The translations under genes were made by a program, and so were the position numbers. From the NCBI GenBank assembly GCA_030428945.1, contig JAUIEC010000019.1, positions 33,298 to 97,297 on the forward strand: a stretch of 64,000 bases of DNA, in the 5' to 3' direction. This DNA is from Phycisphaerae bacterium. GTDB lineage: Bacteria; Planctomycetota; Phycisphaerae; UBA1845; Fen-1342. Position 1 is the stretch's first letter. Each line of letters opens with the position of its first letter. A model generated the notes under the pieces. That model was not told where the DNA came from and did no database searches. It was given only the letters and a program-made list of their open reading frames with translations. Below are positions 56,563 to 63,949 of this stretch, piece after piece.

Positions 56563-56823
56563 TCAGGGCGCCAGACCGCCGAAGAGCGGGTCCTGGGCGG
56601 TGGAGCAGAACGGCGGGACGGTGCAGAACGGGTCGTCGTTGACGCCCGGGGTGGTATCCGACCGGGCGAATTCAAAGACGGTCGGGTCGCAGTTCAGGAT
56701 GGTGGTGCAGGGGTTGACCTGGTTCAACTGTGACAGGATCGTCCCGGTGCAGCCGGAGTGAAACAGCGAGCCGGCCGCGATCACGGCGCCGGTCTGGAAC
56801 AGGTTGCGGTAGAAGCGACGCAT
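56563..56823 (-). CDS. Small exported Cys-rich protein 1 of array (86 residues)
   Basis: A small lipoprotein-like protein. The N-terminal hydrophobic signal TGAVIAAGSLFHSGC has a cysteine at about 25, but His-Ser-Gly before it does not fit the normal lipobox (Leu-Ala/Ser-Gly-Cys). The mature part has four more Cys, including the C-x3-LNC pattern (NPCTTILNC), then VFEFA and PFC..PPFC. AAAGGAATCGCC precedes the ATG. The LNC-x2-VF pattern recurs in the next gene, so the two are paralogues. Family not recognised and function unknown; secretion is inferred from the signal only. Confidence 0.72.
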   Translation of the reverse strand: MRRFYRNLFQTGAVIAAGSLFHSGCTGTILSQLNQVNPCTTILNCDPTVFEFARSDTTPGVNDDPFCTVPPFCSTAQDPLFGGLAP

Positions 56824-56851
56824 GGCGATTCCTTTGCTGCCGGGGACGGTC

Positions 56852-57082
56852 TCAGGGAGTCTCGTCGACGACTGCGTTGGGGCAGTCGATCAGTGTGACG
56901 AACGGATCACAGAGGTCGAAGAACACGCCGCCGCTGCAGTTCAGCACGGAACAGGTGTCGAAGACGGCGAAAAAGCTCTGCAGCCCGAACTGGGCACAAC
57001 TGGTCGGGACTCCGACCTGGAAAACGGTGGCCGCACTGCAGATCGCAGCGAGAGTCAAAAACTTAGCGCGAGCGTTGCTCAT
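56852..57082 (-). CDS. Small exported Cys-rich protein 2 of array (76 residues)
   Basis: Starts at ATG 57082 with AGGGG upstream. The signal segment FLTLAAICSAATVFQVGVPTSC resembles VFQVG and LFHSGC of other array members. The mature part holds five Cys, with DTCSVLNCSGGVFFDLCDP echoing NPCTTILNCDPTVF of the downstream gene. There are no membrane helices beyond the signal. An upstream TTG at 57100 would add six residues but lacks a better ribosome site. Paralogous to the 56563 gene by motif; function unknown. Confidence 0.7.
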   Translation of the reverse strand: MSNARAKFLTLAAICSAATVFQVGVPTSCAQFGLQSFFAVFDTCSVLNCSGGVFFDLCDPFVTLIDCPNAVVDETP

Positions 57083-57290
57083 TCTGGTAGGCCCCTGCAA
57101 GTTCGGTTGCCGGAAGTCAGGGCACTATACGGCAACCCCAAGTGGGCCATCAACGGGCGGGGGCAAAAAACCACCCGGGGCGCCGCCCCCGTCCCTGTTC
57201 CGTTCGCGGGGACGGGTGCGCCACGGCGCGACCCGCGCGGCGGACGGCACTGCGACGATCGCCGTGGCAAACGCCCGTCCGCATCGCGTC

Positions 57291-57360
57291 CTGGCTCCCT
57301 CGCTCCCTGGCTCCCTGGCTCCCTCGCTCCCTGTTCTGTTCCCTGTTCCCTGTTCCCTGC
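57291..57360. repeat. Octamer/heptamer array (GGGAGCGA then GGGAACA, inverse orientation)
   Basis: On the minus strand, GGGAACA heptamers pass into GGGAGCGA/GGGAGCCA octamers in one tract, showing that the two unit types belong to one family. A CACTGCGA(C)GATCGC module lies 25-45 bp away. It abuts the terminator at 57361-57400. Confidence 0.85.
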
Positions 57361-57400
57361 AAAAAAACGAGGTGCACGCGACAGAATCGCGAGCACCCCG
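57361..57400 (-). terminator. Intrinsic terminator of the 57430 small gene
   Basis: On the minus strand, GGGGTGC-TCGCG / CGCG-TGCACCTC arms (one internal mismatch) with an ATTCTGT loop, followed by GTTTTTTT. It lies 30 bp after the stop codon and immediately before a repeat array. Confidence 0.82.
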
Positions 57401-57429
57401 AGAATCTTCCGATTCGTGTGTGTCGAGCC

Positions 57430-57549
57430 TTAGCCGCCGAGAAGGCCGCCGAGGTTCAGACCGCCACCGATGTTCGGAATGCAGTTGTAGCCAAGCGCGG
57501 TCAGGAAACTGCCCGACAGCATGGCCAGAGTGAAAAACTTCTTCTTCAT
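57430..57549 (-). CDS. Small exported peptide of array (39 residues)
   Basis: The translation is a basic start (MKKKFF), a hydrophobic segment (TLAMLSGSFLTALGYNC) and a short Gly/Leu tail (NIGGGLNLGGLLGG). It has one cysteine (about 23). CGGAG precedes the ATG at 7 nt. The stop is TAA, as in three other small genes of the array but unlike most long genes in the window, which use TGA. The Gly-rich tail resembles the start of the mature 57702 product (LSLGGLGGGDGG). A strong terminator follows. Too short for family assignment. Confidence 0.65.
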   Translation of the reverse strand: MKKKFFTLAMLSGSFLTALGYNCIPNIGGGLNLGGLLGG

Positions 57550-57668
57550 TGCTGATCTCCGTGTCCTCGCCGTAACCGGCGAGCTTCGTTGTCCGAATCG
57601 GCTGTCCCGTATGCCGGGGTCGTGATTAACCGACGGCCAACCACGCCCCAGGCGTGGCGCTGTTGGGA

Positions 57669-57702
57669 ACCGACTTCCTGACAGGCTGAGGAAAGTCGGT
57701 TT
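57669..57702 (-). terminator. Strong hairpin directly after the 57702 gene stop
   Basis: AACCGACTTCCT and AGGAAAGTCGGTT pair over 12 bp with one bulge around a GACAGGCTG loop. The stem begins right after the TAA. No T-tract is present, so it may protect the mRNA end rather than terminate. Confidence 0.6.
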
Positions 57703-57911
57703 TAGCCGAACAGTTCTTCGTTCAGTACGTCAATACCGATGTTCAGCCACAGGTTGTTGGTCGGGAAACCGCGACCGAAGATGCCTTCGACGAAACCGCC
57801 GAAGAAACCGCCGTCACCGCCACCCAGACCGCCGAGGCTCAGGCAACCCGAGTGCAGCAACGTACCGGCGCCGAAGACGGCGACACTAAGCTTAGCCCAT
57901 TTGGCCTTCAT
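57702..57911 (-). CDS. Small lipoprotein-like Gly-rich protein of array (69 residues)
   Basis: Excellent ribosome site (AAAGGAGAAATAC before the ATG). The signal LSVAVFGAGTLLHSGC is close to GSLFHSGC of the 56563 product, with the same His-Ser-Gly-Cys boundary. The mature part is a Gly/Phe-rich stretch (GGLGGGDGGFFGGF) then NNLWLNIGIDVLNEELFG. The TAA stop is followed directly by a 12-13 bp hairpin (57669-57702). Function unknown; the Gly-rich tail could form sheets or bind a surface, which is speculation. Confidence 0.75.
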   Translation of the reverse strand: MKAKWAKLSVAVFGAGTLLHSGCLSLGGLGGGDGGFFGGFVEGIFGRGFPTNNLWLNIGIDVLNEELFG

Positions 57912-57992
57912 GTATTTCTCCTTTTATGGCACAGGCCGCTTTCCCGCGACACCGTGCTCGCATTTCAGAACACTGCCGTGACAGACGGGGGT

Positions 57993-58112
57993 TTAGTCGA
58001 TGCCCCGCAGCCAGATGGCATCGCCGACAAGGTCACCGAAGAAACGACCGCAGCCGACCTGGAAGGTCATCGCCACGAGGGTGATCAGAAAAGCCTTAGC
58101 CTTAAGTTTCAT
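57993..58112 (-). CDS. Small lipoprotein-like peptide of array (39 residues)
   Basis: ATG 58112 is preferred because AGGAG lies 9 nt upstream; an ATG two codons earlier has only 3 nt spacing. The product is KLKAKAFLITLVAMTFQVGC followed by a short tail GRFFGDLVGDAIWLRGID. The boundary FQVGC repeats the FQVG of the 57082 product. The stop lies in a GTTTAGTCGA decamer that is identical at the end of the next gene (58143). Function unknown. Confidence 0.68.
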   Translation of the reverse strand: MKLKAKAFLITLVAMTFQVGCGRFFGDLVGDAIWLRGID

Positions 58113-58142
58113 GTGCATTAACTCCTGAGTTCTTTGCGTGGT

Positions 58143-58268
58143 TTAGTCGAAGTTGACAGCGACCAGGATGCGCTGGACGACTGCACTAAGGCAGCCACCA
58201 CCGGCACCGAGCGCAAAGGTCGTCGTGCCGACGAACAGGAACGCGCTCTTCCAAAACGCTTTCTTCAT
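58143..58268 (-). CDS. Small exported peptide of array (41 residues)
   Basis: First gene of the array in transcription order. GGAGG lies 6 nt before the ATG. The product is MKKAFWKSAFLFVGTTTFALG then AGGGCLSAVVQRILVAVNFD, a basic-hydrophobic signal with one Cys in the GGGC boundary and a short amphipathic tail. The stop context GTTTAGTCGA matches that of 57993. A lower-GC region with TATTTAAT lies about 20-30 bp upstream and could hold the array promoter. Function unknown. Confidence 0.66.
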   Translation of the reverse strand: MKKAFWKSAFLFVGTTTFALGAGGGCLSAVVQRILVAVNFD

Positions 58269-58473
58269 CGCGAGCCTCCATGTGAGACATTAAATACTTG
58301 ACCGCCGGGGCCAAGCGACGTCGGCAACACACCGCCGCCATTTGCGTAATACCCTCGGCCGGACTCACGATCTGTGGATGCAGGTACAGCAGCGAAAATA
58401 CGCTCGTACCCAGATGTGACCGCGCCGCAAACAATGGGAAGTGTATGCACTCGACTCCCCTTTGCAAGTCCGT

Positions 58474-59574
58474 CTAGACGAAAATCTTGGCGATATTTTC
58501 CGCCGTGACCGGTTCCACAACCCCCGCCTCCGTCACGATCCCCCGCACCAGTTCCGCGGGCGTCACGTCAAACGCCGGGTTGTAACAACCCGCACCCAAC
58601 GCCACCACCTCACCCAGCGCACCCGAACGAATCTCATCACCCGACCGCTGCTCAATCGGAATCTCGGCACCACTCGCCAGAGACAAATCAAAGGTGCTCC
58701 GCGGCGCCGCAACGTAAAACGGGACACCATGGTACTTTGCGGCAATCGCCAACGCGTACGTCCCGATCTTGTTCGCCGCGTCTCCGTTCGCCGCGATCCG
58801 GTCCGCACCCGTCACCACCAGCCCGATCCGACCCTGCGACAACAGCGTCGCCGCCGCACCGTCACACAGCACCGTCACGTCGATCCCCGCCGCCGCCAGC
58901 TCGAACGCAGTCAGACGGGCACCCTGCAGCAGCGGACGCGTCTCGTCCGCGAACACCTGGAAGCGACGACCCTGCTCGTGCGCAACGTACATCAGCGACA
59001 ACGCCGTACCGTACGCCACCGTCGCCAGGGCCCCCGCGTTGCAGTGCGTCAGAACACCACCACCTTCGGGGATCAGACCCGCACCGTGCTCGCCGATCCG
59101 CCGGCATACCTCGGCATCCTCCGCCAGGATCACCCCCGCCTCCGCCAGCAACGCCGACCAGACCTCCGCCGGCGAACCCGACGCCTCCGACGCCAGCCGA
59201 CACATCCGACGAACCGCCCACTCCAGGTTCACCGCCGTCGGCCGCGACGAAATCAGGTACGCCGCCACCCTCTCCAGCTCCGCCTTGAACGTGGCCGCGT
59301 CCGCCGTCCGGAACGGCCGCGTCCCGAGGCAGACGCCGTACGCGGCGGCCACGCCGATCGCCGGTGCCCCGCGGACACACAACTCGCGGATCGCCAGCCA
59401 GACGTGCTGTTCGTTCAGGCAGCGACGGTACCGCACCTGGCCGGGCAGCAGCGTCTGGTCGAGCAGCAGCAGGGCGCCGTCGTCGGCCCCCTCCCAGACG
59501 ATCGTCTCGGGCAGGCCGGCGGTCGGACGTTCGATCAGTTCGGCCGGGGCGGTCGTCATCGCTGTATCGCTCAT
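58474..59574 (-). CDS. mtnA: S-methyl-5-thioribose-1-phosphate isomerase
   Basis: A 366-residue enzyme of the methionine salvage pathway, converting methylthioribose-1-phosphate to methylthioribulose-1-phosphate. RGAPAIGVAAAYG (68-80), LTHCNAGALAT (catalytic Cys178) and VVTGADRIAANGDAANKIGTY (catalytic Asp258) are intact, so it is MtnA rather than a related eIF-2B-type ribose phosphate isomerase. The start is at 59574 or five codons later. No other mtn genes are adjacent. tRNA-Lys lies 46 bp upstream on the same strand. Confidence 0.95.
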   Translation of the reverse strand: MSDTAMTTAPAELIERPTAGLPETIVWEGADDGALLLLDQTLLPGQVRYRRCLNEQHVWLAIRELCVRGAPAIGVAAAYGVCLGTRPFRTADAATFKAELERVAAYLISSRPTAVNLEWAVRRMCRLASEASGSPAEVWSALLAEAGVILAEDAEVCRRIGEHGAGLIPEGGGVLTHCNAGALATVAYGTALSLMYVAHEQGRRFQVFADETRPLLQGARLTAFELAAAGIDVTVLCDGAAATLLSQGRIGLVVTGADRIAANGDAANKIGTYALAIAAKYHGVPFYVAAPRSTFDLSLASGAEIPIEQRSGDEIRSGALGEVVALGAGCYNPAFDVTPAELVRGIVTEAGVVEPVTAENIAKIFV

Positions 59575-59620
59575 CGGGGTGCAAACCTCATCATCGGGGT
59601 CGTGGTCGGGAAGGTCGGAA

Positions 59621-59693
59621 TGAGGGCGCTGGGGCTCGAACCCAGGACCCGCGGCTTAAAAGGCCGCTGCTCTACCAACTGAGCTACACCCTC
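59621..59693 (-). tRNA. tRNA-Lys (anticodon TTT)
   Basis: The minus strand folds as a standard tRNA. The acceptor GAGGGTG pairs with CGCCCTC (one G-T pair). The D arm is GCTC...GAGC, and the anticodon arm GCGGC-CTTTTAA-GCCGC has anticodon TTT. The T arm is CTGGG-TTCGAGC-CCCAG, and the discriminator is A. CCA is not encoded. It is the only tRNA seen in the window. Confidence 0.95.
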
Positions 59694-59756
59694 AACATGT
59701 CCGAAGCCCAAGACTATACGCCAACGTGCCGGGGCATGCCATCCGACCGCCGGGGA

Positions 59757-60839
59757 TCAGTCGCCCGCCGCGGCCCCCACAGGCTGCACGCGGTCGCCGT
59801 CCAGAGGGCGCCGCAGCGAGTAGGCCGGCCAGATCTCCCCCTCGGCCGTCCCGTCGGCGGCGACGACCAGGATCCGCCCGACCGCGACCGCCTGCCGGGC
59901 GTCCGCCAGTACCACCCTCTGCCCCGCCGCCAGGCCGGAGCCGGCCGCCGTCCGGAATCGATCCCCGTCCGCGTGCGCAACCAGCACCGCCGGGACGGGC
60001 GCTTCGTCTCCGGCGAACGAGACCCGACACCCGGCCGGTATCGCGCCGTCACCGGCGACCGCGGCCAGCGCGGCATAGCTGTCCCGCACGCGGGCGACGG
60101 TCACGGCCCGCGTCGTTCCGTCCGGCAGCGTCACCCGACCGGCGGCCTCATCCGGAAGACCGTCGGTGCGGCCGAGGTCGACATAGGTCCCGCTTCCACC
60201 GGCCGGGACGAACGTCCGACCGACCAGATCCCGCGGGCGCGGGGTGGCGATCCGGGCCGGCGTGCCGGCGGCCAGTTCGTCCACGCTGTCGACGGGTGAG
60301 AGGCGGACGAGTCCGAAGCGGTCGTCGCGGCGATCCAGCACGCCGCGCGGGGCGTCCGCCGACGGGCCGAACCGCACCCGCTGCCCGCGGGCGCGAATGC
60401 CGGGCGGCAAGGCGATCCAGACGGCCGGCTCGCCGGACTCGTCCGGGAAGGCGACGGCGGTGCGAAGCGTCTGGTCCCGTCCGGGGGCGTGCCAGTGCTG
60501 GAAACGCATCCCGGTCGCGAAACGGACGCCCCCCGCCAGGGGGATCAGGCGGCCGAAGCTCTCCCCGGGGCCCGCGTGCAGGACATCGAACCGGGCGACG
60601 GGCTGGCCGGCGACGCGCAGCCACCAGGTCGCGCCGGCGGTGACGCCGTGGTCGCGGCCGCGGTCGAGCCAGGCGGTGGTCCCGGGCCCGAGCGCGGTCA
60701 AAGTCCCATAAATCGGGAGCCCTTGAAAGTCGCGGGATTCGACCGGCTGCGTGGCCGGGGTGTGGATTCGGGTATCCGAAGCTGTCGCGAGCGGCTCGAA
60801 AGCGAGCAAGCTCAGCAGGAGCAGAAGGTTACGGAACAT
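59757..60839 (-). CDS. Exported protein of unknown function
   Basis: A 360-residue protein with a clear signal peptide (MFRNLLLLLSLLAFEPLATA). The rest is beta-rich, with repeated short blocks (GTTAWLDRGRDHGVTAGATWWL, DLGRTDGLPDEAAGRVTLPDG, AGSGLAAGQRVVLADARQAV) that resemble the barrel repeats of MreC-like or flagellar assembly proteins, but no family was recognised. It stands alone between tRNA-Lys and a divergent PHP gene. A terminator-like hairpin lies in its 5' region at 60900-60931. Confidence is in the gene, not in a function. Confidence 0.7.
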   Translation of the reverse strand: MFRNLLLLLSLLAFEPLATASDTRIHTPATQPVESRDFQGLPIYGTLTALGPGTTAWLDRGRDHGVTAGATWWLRVAGQPVARFDVLHAGPGESFGRLIPLAGGVRFATGMRFQHWHAPGRDQTLRTAVAFPDESGEPAVWIALPPGIRARGQRVRFGPSADAPRGVLDRRDDRFGLVRLSPVDSVDELAAGTPARIATPRPRDLVGRTFVPAGGSGTYVDLGRTDGLPDEAAGRVTLPDGTTRAVTVARVRDSYAALAAVAGDGAIPAGCRVSFAGDEAPVPAVLVAHADGDRFRTAAGSGLAAGQRVVLADARQAVAVGRILVVAADGTAEGEIWPAYSLRRPLDGDRVQPVGAAAGD

Positions 60840-61231
60840 GCGCGAATCCTAGTCGCCGGCTGAACACCTTGCCAGCGCGAGGTCGTTCGGGGGGCGCAGC
60901 AAAGAGCCCCGCGGTGGGTGGCCGCGGGGCTGATCTTCGCAGGAGGAAACGCAGAAGAAGGTTCATGAGGGCATACGGCGGGGTGCGTGGGATGGTTCGG
61001 CGTTTTCTGGATTTTTCTTCGCCGGTCGGCCGGGCTGGTGGCCACGCCTGCCAGTTGGTATAGTCTAGGTCGTCTGGTCGCAGCGGCTTGCGTGCCGCGG
61101 CCGGGCGTTTGTTCATTTTCTCGGTGCGGGCAACCACTTCTGGTTTGGCCGTCTCAGGACGGCCGTGGGTCCCGTTTTTTTCCAGATCAACCGCGGTACG
61201 GCTCCAGCCGTGCAAAGGGGGCGGTGAAACG
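60840..61231. other. Divergent non-coding region with hairpin and promoter-like box
   Basis: About 390 bp between divergent genes. It holds the hairpin at 60900-60931 and a TATAGT box (61059-61064) pointing towards the PHP gene; no good -35 partner was found. A possible leader ORF for the minus-strand gene starts near 60967 (MNLLLRFLLRRS) and runs into the hairpin. Confidence 0.5.
60900..60931 (-). promoter_or_regulatory. Terminator-like hairpin in the 5' leader of the exported-protein gene
   Basis: AGCCCCGCGG and CCGCGGGGCT pair perfectly over 10 bp, and on the minus strand the stem is followed by CTCTTTGC, the same tail seen after other genes here. It lies upstream of the start at 60839 where no gene ends. 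It may be a leader attenuator or a terminator for upstream RNA. Confidence 0.45.
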
Positions 61232-61951
61232 ATGCGTCAGCCGATCTACAACCTTCACAACCACACGCCGTTCTCAGACGGGGCCTACGAGATCGACGAG
61301 ATCTGCGAGGCGCACCTCGCGCTGGGTGATCTGCCGGTGGCCGGAATCGGGATCAGCGATCACCTGTTCTGCACGCCGAGTTCGCGCGAGGTGACCAACC
61401 CGCGTCAGTTCGAGAAGCTGTTCTCGTCGGAGACGCGCGGCTACGTGGAGACGGTGCTGGAGGCCCGCCGGCGGTGGGAAGGCAAGCTGGAGATCCTGGT
61501 CGGCTGCGAGGTGAACTGGTCGCTGAACAAGGCCCACCTCGATTCGATCCGCGGGCTGCTGGACGGTGTCGACTACATCCTCTTCGAGTGCATTGACTGG
61601 GCCGGGCTGACGCAACTGGCGAACCAGTCGAAGCGTTGGCCGTGCGCGCTGGGCCTGGCGCACGCCGACGTCAGCCGTGAGTTCCCGAACACGTCGATGG
61701 ACCAGGTCGTCCGAACGATGGCGAACGCGCGGATCTTCTACGAAGTGAACTCGAAGTTCCTGCCGCTGGAGCAGCAGAACAACTGGTACCGGCTGCTGCC
61801 GAAACACAAGATCCGGCTTGCGCTGGGGACCGACACGCACGATTCGCTGCGTGCGGTCGACACGCTCCGCGATCTGCACGCCTACGTCTGTGCCCGCGGC
61901 CTCGAGCAGAAGCTGTTCGTCCCGCCGATCAACGCGATGGCCTCTTCCTGA
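61232..61951 (+). CDS. PHP-domain phosphoesterase
   Basis: A 239-residue protein of the PHP (polymerase and histidinol phosphatase) family. The HxH metal motif is in NLHNHTPFSDGAYEID (H9, H11), with GISDHLFC, GCEVNW, LAHADVSR and LGTDTHDS completing the ligands. Substrates in this family include histidinol phosphate, nucleotides and tRNA; here the substrate is not evident. ATG 61232 fits the motif position; the frame extends upstream without family similarity. It converges with queC, with a gap of about 115 bp. Confidence 0.85.
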   Translation: MRQPIYNLHNHTPFSDGAYEIDEICEAHLALGDLPVAGIGISDHLFCTPSSREVTNPRQFEKLFSSETRGYVETVLEARRRWEGKLEILVGCEVNWSLNKAHLDSIRGLLDGVDYILFECIDWAGLTQLANQSKRWPCALGLAHADVSREFPNTSMDQVVRTMANARIFYEVNSKFLPLEQQNNWYRLLPKHKIRLALGTDTHDSLRAVDTLRDLHAYVCARGLEQKLFVPPINAMASS

Positions 61952-62065
61952 CCGCCAGGTCCGGACTGCGGGGCCGCGAAACGACCGGCCGCGAGAGACC
62001 GTGACCTGCGCACGCTGCCCGCCGCCACTGAGACCCTGAACACTGATACCGTCGGCTGACCGCGC

Positions 62066-62743
62066 TCACGGGGCGGGGTCTTCGCGTCCCAGTTCCGCGA
62101 AGGCCTGGCGGCGCAACTGGCAACTGTCGCAGCGACGGCAGGCCCGGCCGGACGGGTCGGGGTCGTAGCAACTGCGGGTCAGTCCGTAATCCACGCCCAG
62201 TTCGAGCCCGCGCCGGATGATTTCCGGCTTGGTCAGGTGCATCAGTGGCGCGTGGATCCGGACGGGGCTGCCCTCGATCCCGGCCCGGGTCGCCAGGCCG
62301 GCCATCCGCTGGAACGCATCGAGGTACTCCGGGCGGCAGTCGGGATAGCCGCTGTAGTCGACGGCGTTGACCCCGATGTAGATGTCGCGGCTGGTCCGCA
62401 CCTCGGCCAGGGCGAGCGCATAGGAGAGGAAGATCGTGTTGCGGGCCGGGACGTAGGTGATCGGCACGGAATCCTCGCCGGCCTGCAGGTCGCGGTCCTT
62501 GGGCACCTCGATTTCGGCGGTCAGGGCGGAGTGGCCGAAGGTGCGGAGATCCATCGAGACGGTCAGGTGTTCGGATGCGCCCAGCGCGCGGGCGACGTCG
62601 GCGGCGGCGGCGAGTTCGACGGCGTGGCGTTGTCCGTAGCGGAAGCTGAGGCCGATGCAGTCGTGCCCGGCGTGGCGGGCGATGGCAAGCACGGTGGCGC
62701 TGTCGAGTCCGCCGGAGAGCAGGACGATGGCGGGAGCGGCCAT
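62066..62743 (-). CDS. queC: 7-cyano-7-deazaguanine synthase
   Basis: A 225-residue enzyme of queuosine precursor synthesis that makes preQ0 from 7-carboxy-7-deazaguanine. The PP-loop LLSGGLDSATV (8-18) and the C-terminal zinc-binding cysteines of SCYDPDPSGRACRRCDSCQ (about 190-208) are present. YGQRHAVELAAAADVA and YVPARNTIFLSYALALAE are family blocks. ATG 62743 follows GAGG. No queD or queE is adjacent. The frame extends far upstream but without family similarity. Confidence 0.95.
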   Translation of the reverse strand: MAAPAIVLLSGGLDSATVLAIARHAGHDCIGLSFRYGQRHAVELAAAADVARALGASEHLTVSMDLRTFGHSALTAEIEVPKDRDLQAGEDSVPITYVPARNTIFLSYALALAEVRTSRDIYIGVNAVDYSGYPDCRPEYLDAFQRMAGLATRAGIEGSPVRIHAPLMHLTKPEIIRRGLELGVDYGLTRSCYDPDPSGRACRRCDSCQLRRQAFAELGREDPAP

Positions 62744-63323
62744 GGCTGGTCCTCGTGAGGCCTTTCGGTGGCGTGGCGGGCCCGCGCCGACGCATCTCCA
62801 AATCATACTTGAAATCCAGGTTTTTCGGCCGGGGGCGTGGGACAGTTGGGGCCGGGATCGGTGATGCAAGGAGCGTTCCGTTGGGTGAAAAGCGGGCGGG
62901 TGAAGTTTCTACTTGGCGCCGGCGGAAGCGCTCTAACAGTGCGGTATCGGCAGGATCTGCGCGTCTTCCGGAGCGTGTCCGGCGGTGGCGGTTTTTCCGG
63001 CGCGGGCTGGTGCGGGTTGAATCGGCCGTCGGGTCCGCGAAGGCTTTTGTGAGCGGCGGACTGGAGCCGCCGCCGGCCCGCGGTTCCGGGAATGGGCGGG
63101 CGTTCGAGGGAGCGAAGCAACGAGGGGAAGGAAACCGCCAACCGCGCTTCCCGGGACCCACCCCGCGCGTGCCGAACCTGGTTTGAAACGGGAGCTGTCC
63201 TGACCCAGACGCCCCCGCTACAGGTTCGGCCGCGCCGGTTGACGGCGACCCGTGTTTTCCAACTCGCAGACTGCCGTCGTGACGCGCGTGGCGTTGCGGG
63301 CGTTCTGCGCTCGGAGGTTGTTG
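62744..63323. other. 580-bp gap with no recognised gene
   Basis: Only short, poorly supported open frames exist (for example 62867-63052) and none has a good ribosome site. It contains a 7-bp GCGGCGG hairpin near 63053-63073 and a GAGGGAGCGAAG fragment like the repeat units (about 63106). RNase P, tmRNA and SRP RNA hallmarks were looked for and not found. The content is unexplained. Confidence 0.55.
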
Positions 63324-63740
63324 ATGTACACGACGAATCTGCGTCGAGGCCTGCTGCTCGGTTGCACGGTCGGGCTCCTGCTGCTGCCGGGCGGCGCTGT
63401 CTTCGGACAGTCCCGCGCGGACCAGGCGAAGGCGCTGGTCGATGCGCCCGAGGTGGTCCGGCTGATCGAGGAGGGTCGAATCGGACTGCGCGACGCGATT
63501 GCGGTAGCGGAAAAGCACACCAGCGGACACGCGCTGACCGCGCGGGCGATGATGGTTGTGCAGGGCTCTCCGGAGGGGAAGGCCGATTCATACCGCAGCA
63601 ACATGTCGCCGCGCCGGCTGGTCTACCAGGTCGAGTGCTTCGACAAGGGCAAGCTGCTGGCGGTCCGCGTTGACGCGGAGACCCGGCAGGTGTCCGAGGT
63701 CAAGCCGATGGCGCCCGCGCAGCGCGCGGCGAAACCGTAA
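63324..63740 (+). CDS. Exported PepSY-like protein
   Basis: A 138-residue exported protein. ATG 63324 has GGAGG upstream and a signal peptide (LRRGLLLGCTVGLLLLPGGAVFGQ). The mature part is a PepSY-like fold: RIGLRDAIAVAEKHTSGHALTARAM and YQVECFDKGKLLAVRVDAETRQVSEV are the helix and strand-turn-strand of the domain. PepSY domains are proposed to inhibit peptidases or act in signalling; the partner is unknown. It is followed by hairpins and a repeat cluster. Confidence 0.78.
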   Translation: MYTTNLRRGLLLGCTVGLLLLPGGAVFGQSRADQAKALVDAPEVVRLIEEGRIGLRDAIAVAEKHTSGHALTARAMMVVQGSPEGKADSYRSNMSPRRLVYQVECFDKGKLLAVRVDAETRQVSEVKPMAPAQRAAKP

Positions 63741-63741
63741 G

Positions 63742-63809
63742 GGAGCTGCGGCTCCTCCTTGAGAACCCCGGGGGCGCGTCGCACGCCGGCGTCGCTCCCG
63801 GGGGGGGTT
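63742..63809 (+). terminator. Tandem hairpins after the PepSY-like gene
   Basis: GGAGC-TGCG-GCTCC (63742-63755), then a longer CCCCGGG(G)GCG / CGCTCCCGGGG stem (63764-63809). There is no clear T-tract. The GGGAACA array begins right after it. Confidence 0.45.
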
Positions 63810-63810
63810 G

Positions 63811-63874
63811 GAGAAGGGAACAGGGAACAGGGAACAGGGAACAGGGAGCGAGGGAACAGGGAGCGAGGGAGCGG
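63811..63874. repeat. Heptamer/octamer array (GGGAACA then GGGAGCGA)
   Basis: About five GGGAACA copies pass into mixed GGGAGCGA and GGGAACA units. It directly abuts inverted-repeat element copy 2 at 63877. The same combination of array and element occurs near 12656-12927, with GTGAAAGG-type octamers. Confidence 0.85.
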
Positions 63875-63876
63875 TT

Positions 63877-63949
63877 GTAGGGTGCGTCATCGACGCGGCC
63901 GACCGCGATTGCTGCCACGCGGAAGCCGCAGGCGTCGATGCCGCACCGC
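63877..63949 (-). repeat. 73-bp inverted-repeat element, copy 2
   Basis: Read on the minus strand it has the ends GCGGTGCGGCATCGACGC and CCGCGTCGATGACGCACC plus CTAC, which match copy 1 (12769-12842) at both ends, while the middle 25-30 bp differ. The ends are complementary, giving a long imperfect hairpin. A TGGCAATTCC direct repeat follows at 63951 and 63991. Confidence 0.75.

Larger units (their letters stand above)
57083..57429. other. Non-coding gap inside the small-protein array
   Basis: About 350 bp without a credible gene. It contains the CACTGCGACGATCGCCGTGG module (57248-57267), the GGCTCCCT/TTCCCTG array (57291-57360) and a strong terminator (57361-57400). The promoter of the 57082 gene must lie in this gap; no clear box was found. 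Confidence 0.55.

Noticed and set aside
62867..63052. Short plus-strand frame of 62 codons
   Set aside because: No ribosome site, no recognisable motif and Arg-rich composition; not supported as a gene.
62744..63323. RNase P RNA, tmRNA or SRP RNA in the gap
   Set aside because: The usual conserved core sequences of these RNAs were not found on either strand.
61929..63530. Long minus-strand open frame overlapping queC and the gap upstream
   Set aside because: It is a different frame from QueC, has the Arg/Pro-rich composition of a shadow frame in GC-rich DNA, and lacks a ribosome site or family motif.
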